This document shows positions 62,110 to 64,000 of a DNA stretch of 64,000 bases, piece by piece. Both the position numbers and the translations under genes were made by a program. Source of the DNA: Argentina anserina (Eukaryota > Streptophyta > Magnoliopsida > Rosales > Rosaceae); NCBI RefSeq assembly GCF_933775445.1, contig NC_065875.1, positions 24,613,555-24,677,554 on the forward strand, in the 5' to 3' direction. The notes below the pieces were generated by a model. It made no database searches, was not told the DNA's origin, and saw only the letters and a list, made by a program, of their open reading frames with translations. Position 1 is the stretch's first letter; the number at the start of each line of letters is the position of its first letter.

Positions 62110-63241
62110 TAACAATGGTCCAAGTGTTATGAAACTGGATTTACTTTTTGACTGTATTGGTTTATATGTGAGCTTAGTTGGCACTGTAATAGTAAATATG
62201 AGTTATATTTTCAGCTACTATATATACTCTCTGATCTGTAATTTCGTTGATCTAAGTTCAATATATTTTGATGCAATATTCATAGAGATATTTTCCATTT
62301 TCTCTCTAGCCTTCGTCTTCCTCAAGCTTCCTTCAATTCAGGTTAGCCATGGCAGTTATGTTATCAATGACAAGGTAGCCCGAGGTATTAGTTTCATCAA
62401 GAGCGATGGCAGCTCAAACCAGGCTCGTGAAGCTTACCTCAACCAGCCAGACAAGTCAGGATCAGCAGGTGATGTGATACTTGCAGCAGGAGCTTTAGGC
62501 AGCCCTCACATTTTGCTGTTAAGTGGCATTGGCCCTCAAGAACAACTAAACAAGTTCAAAATCCCGCTAGTATTTAAAGAGGGTCGGAGAAGGAATGCAA
62601 GACAATCCTTGTTTATCAACCAACTCCAAGCCACAAAATCGAACACCGGACCCTCCAAAAGTTGTTGGTATAGCAGATAACTTCGATATCATAATCCAGA
62701 CAGCGATATTACCAAATAGCTTCAATGCAACAATACAATTCGTCACTGCCAAAATTGCCTTCCCAGACTCGTACGGAAAGCTTGAGCTCAACATCACCAA
62801 TCCCAGAGCAAACCCATCAGTCACATTCAACTACCTATCAAGCAAGAAAGACTTGCATCACCTATCAAGCAAGAAAGACTTGCATCAATGTGTGGAGCTA
62901 GCCCAGCTGATTGATCCCGTAAGGTCTCTCCATCGATCGCTTACTTCCTAAATTCAACCGAACACCAAAACAGGACAATGCCTACCAGACACGAGCTCCG
63001 GAAACTCTGCAAGAACAATCTCAGAACCTTCTACCACTACCATGGGGGTTGGACAAAGGGATCCGTGGTCGACCATAACTACAGGGTCTACGGTGTAAAA
63101 AGCTTGAGAGTGATTGATGGTTCAACCTTCCTGGATTCACCAGGCACAAACCCGATGGCCACTCTGCTAATGCTCGGACGATACCAAGGGCTCAAAATAC
63201 TTCAAGAAAGAGCAGAAACCCAATGGCCACGCTGCTATTAG

Positions 63242-63499
63242 TTAACCAAGAAGTCAAAATTCCTCAAGAACATTATCAGCTTCGGCTTGTTTCACTTGCT
63301 ACTATATCATAAATAAAATCGCAACCCCCTATAAATTTCGAACACAAAGAAAGGCACACATAATATAAAGAATATACGATGTTCCATTGCTCGAAAAGAG
63401 AAATCAATCTTTTGACGCTGTACAAAACTAAACCCCCTATAAATTTTCATAAAAAAAAACTACCAAAAAATCAAATCTAAAAGCCTTTGGATTTTTGTT
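63242..63499. other. Spacer and RING gene 3' flank
   Basis: AT-rich; presumed 3' UTR of the minus-strand RING gene. Confidence 0.5.
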
Positions 63500-64000
63500 C
63501 TAACTCTGCATATGATCATCAGCAGCCGCTTCTTGGCTTGGAGTCGACTCATCACCGCCATCTTCATCGTCGTCGTCATCATCGTCTTGAGTTTGATCTG
63601 GTTCTTCTTCAGTTGTTGCCCTAATAAAGATACTAACAGAAATCCCATTCTCTTCGTTCTTCTCCGGCTCTTCTTCCTCGTCTGCCGGCATAGTATACCG
63701 GCAAACAGGACAGGTCCCGTGAGCCTGGAGCCACTTCTCAACACAGTTCCCATGGAACAAGTGATTGCAAGGCATCTGCTTGGCCTCTCCGCCGACGTCG
63801 AAAATGTCGAGGCAAATCGGACACTCCCGGCCGCTTTCCGCAACCGCCACCGTCGGCATGGCGGCGATGGAGGCCTTGGACGCCGGCGGGTGGCCTTCTT
63901 TAGCCAGCTGGCGCATCAGAGAACCGATTCCGGCGGAGCCGCTCTGGATCACCACCATGTTTTGGTTACCGCCGTCGAGGACGACGAGTCGGTCGACTCG
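63500..64000 (-). CDS. RING-H2 E3 ubiquitin ligase (MPSR1-like), 5' end outside window
   Basis: The frame ends at 63,500-63,502 and is open to the right edge, so the start is probably outside. An internal Met at 63,956-63,958 is preceded by in-frame coding-like sequence (LVVLDGGNQN). The RING-H2 is seen as ECPICLDIF, PCNHLFHGNCVEKWLQ and TCPVCRY, with all eight zinc ligands in C-C-C-H-H-C-C-C order. The tail is acidic (long Asp/Glu runs). Single-RING proteins of this shape resemble Arabidopsis MPSR1 and related cytosolic E3 ligases that mark misfolded proteins. Substrate and exact orthology are not known. Confidence 0.9.
   Translation of the reverse strand, partial: RVDRLVVLDGGNQNMVVIQSGSAGIGSLMRQLAKEGHPPASKASIAAMPTVAVAESGRECPICLDIFDVGGEAKQMPCNHLFHGNCVEKWLQAHGTCPVCRYTMPADEEEEPEKNEENGISVSIFIRATTEEEPDQTQDDDDDDDEDGGDESTPSQEAAADDHMQS

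Larger units (their letters stand above)
58776..62366 (+). mobile_element. Young non-autonomous copia element without pol
   Basis: LTRs 58,776-59,035 and 62,107-62,366 are both 260 bp, start TGATAACAATGG, end GTTATCA and show a single visible difference (AATAGGAG versus AATATGAG). The target duplication ATGAC is perfect (58,771-58,775 and 62,367-62,371). TGGTATCAGAGC (59,036-59,047) abuts the 5' LTR and a polypurine tract TTGAGGGGAGG abuts the 3' LTR. The only coding region is one long frame with copia Gag at its start. Protease, integrase, RT and RNase H are absent. It sits in the mandelonitrile lyase pseudogene at the start of exon 2. Confidence 0.95.
56474..63241 (+). pseudogene. Mandelonitrile lyase-like pseudogene, split by two insertions
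   Basis: Remnants follow the order of the intact neighbour. The signal-peptide part is at 56,474-56,554 (start ATG now GTG), the rest of exon 1 at 58,076-58,698, a residual exon 2 start at 58,763-58,775, and exon 2 at 62,372-63,241. Damage independent of the insertions includes a 15-bp deletion that removes the FAD-binding VVGGG (about 58,115), a TAA at 58,261-58,263, several frame shifts in exon 2 (for example near 62,580 and a duplicated 24-bp stretch near 62,840-62,885), and Cys to Trp after the YHYHGG motif. It cannot give an active enzyme. It is a tandem duplicate of the 52.7-54.3 kb gene. Confidence 0.9.

Noticed and set aside
1..64000. CRISPR arrays, operons or bacterial-type genes
   Set aside because: The window is plant nuclear DNA with spliced genes. 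Direct repeats seen are LTRs, TRIMs, microsatellites or tandem repeats without CRISPR spacing.

Overview
This is nuclear DNA from a flowering plant. The genes carry spliceosomal introns, plant-only families are present (Dof, R2R3-MYB, MYB-CC, MIKC*-type MADS, expansin, mTERF), and the long intergenic stretches are AT-rich and full of retrotransposons, MITEs and other transposon debris. A pair of (R)-mandelonitrile lyase genes (one intact, one dead) points to the rose family (Rosaceae). That assignment is an inference from the gene family, not a proof.

Layout. 1-215: last exon of an alpha-expansin. 1.9-5.8 kb (-): an 11-exon MIKC* MADS-box gene of the AGL30/AGL65 type. 6-8 kb: a tRNA-derived SINE with target-site duplication and a hAT-like non-autonomous element. 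8.3-9.2 kb (+): an intronless organelle mTERF gene. 9.45-11.4 kb (+): a degenerate, inverted partial copy of the MADS gene. 11.5-24.3 kb: gene-poor DNA with MITEs, a 2.8-kb solo LTR nested inside a MITE and a tRNA-Asp relic. 24.4-26.0 kb (+): an R2R3-MYB of the MYB105/MYB117 group. 27.1 kb: an EF-hand relic between short inverted repeats. 29.5-32.4 kb (-): a cycling Dof factor (CDF). 33.8-37.4 kb: a MITE, a possible Helitron and a tandem TRIM array. 38-42.8 kb (-): a decayed Ty1/copia element lacking gag, flanked by unusually long (about 150 bp) direct repeats. 47.1-49.4 kb: a gag-only Ty3-type element (TR-GAG type). 50.5-51.9 kb (+): a MYB-CC gene resembling PHL8. 52.7-54.3 kb (+): a mandelonitrile lyase-like gene. 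54.6-56.4 kb: solo and truncated LTRs. 56.5-63.2 kb: a second mandelonitrile lyase copy, a pseudogene split by a 1.5-kb LTR-like insert and a young 3.6-kb copia element. 63.5-64.0 kb (-): a RING-H2 E3 ligase running off the window.

The host genes look like an ordinary mix: transcription factors (MADS, MYB, CDF, MYB-CC), a cell-wall loosening protein, an organelle gene-expression factor, a cyanogenesis-type flavoenzyme and a ubiquitin ligase. They do not form an obvious pathway. The least ordinary content is in the mobile DNA. The youngest insertion (58,776-62,366) has near-identical LTRs, a perfect 5-bp target duplication and one long open frame that starts as a copia Gag. Where pol should be, that frame continues into a long unrecognised region with a predicted membrane segment. 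Exon boundaries given here were worked out by eye from splice signals, reading phase and family resemblance.
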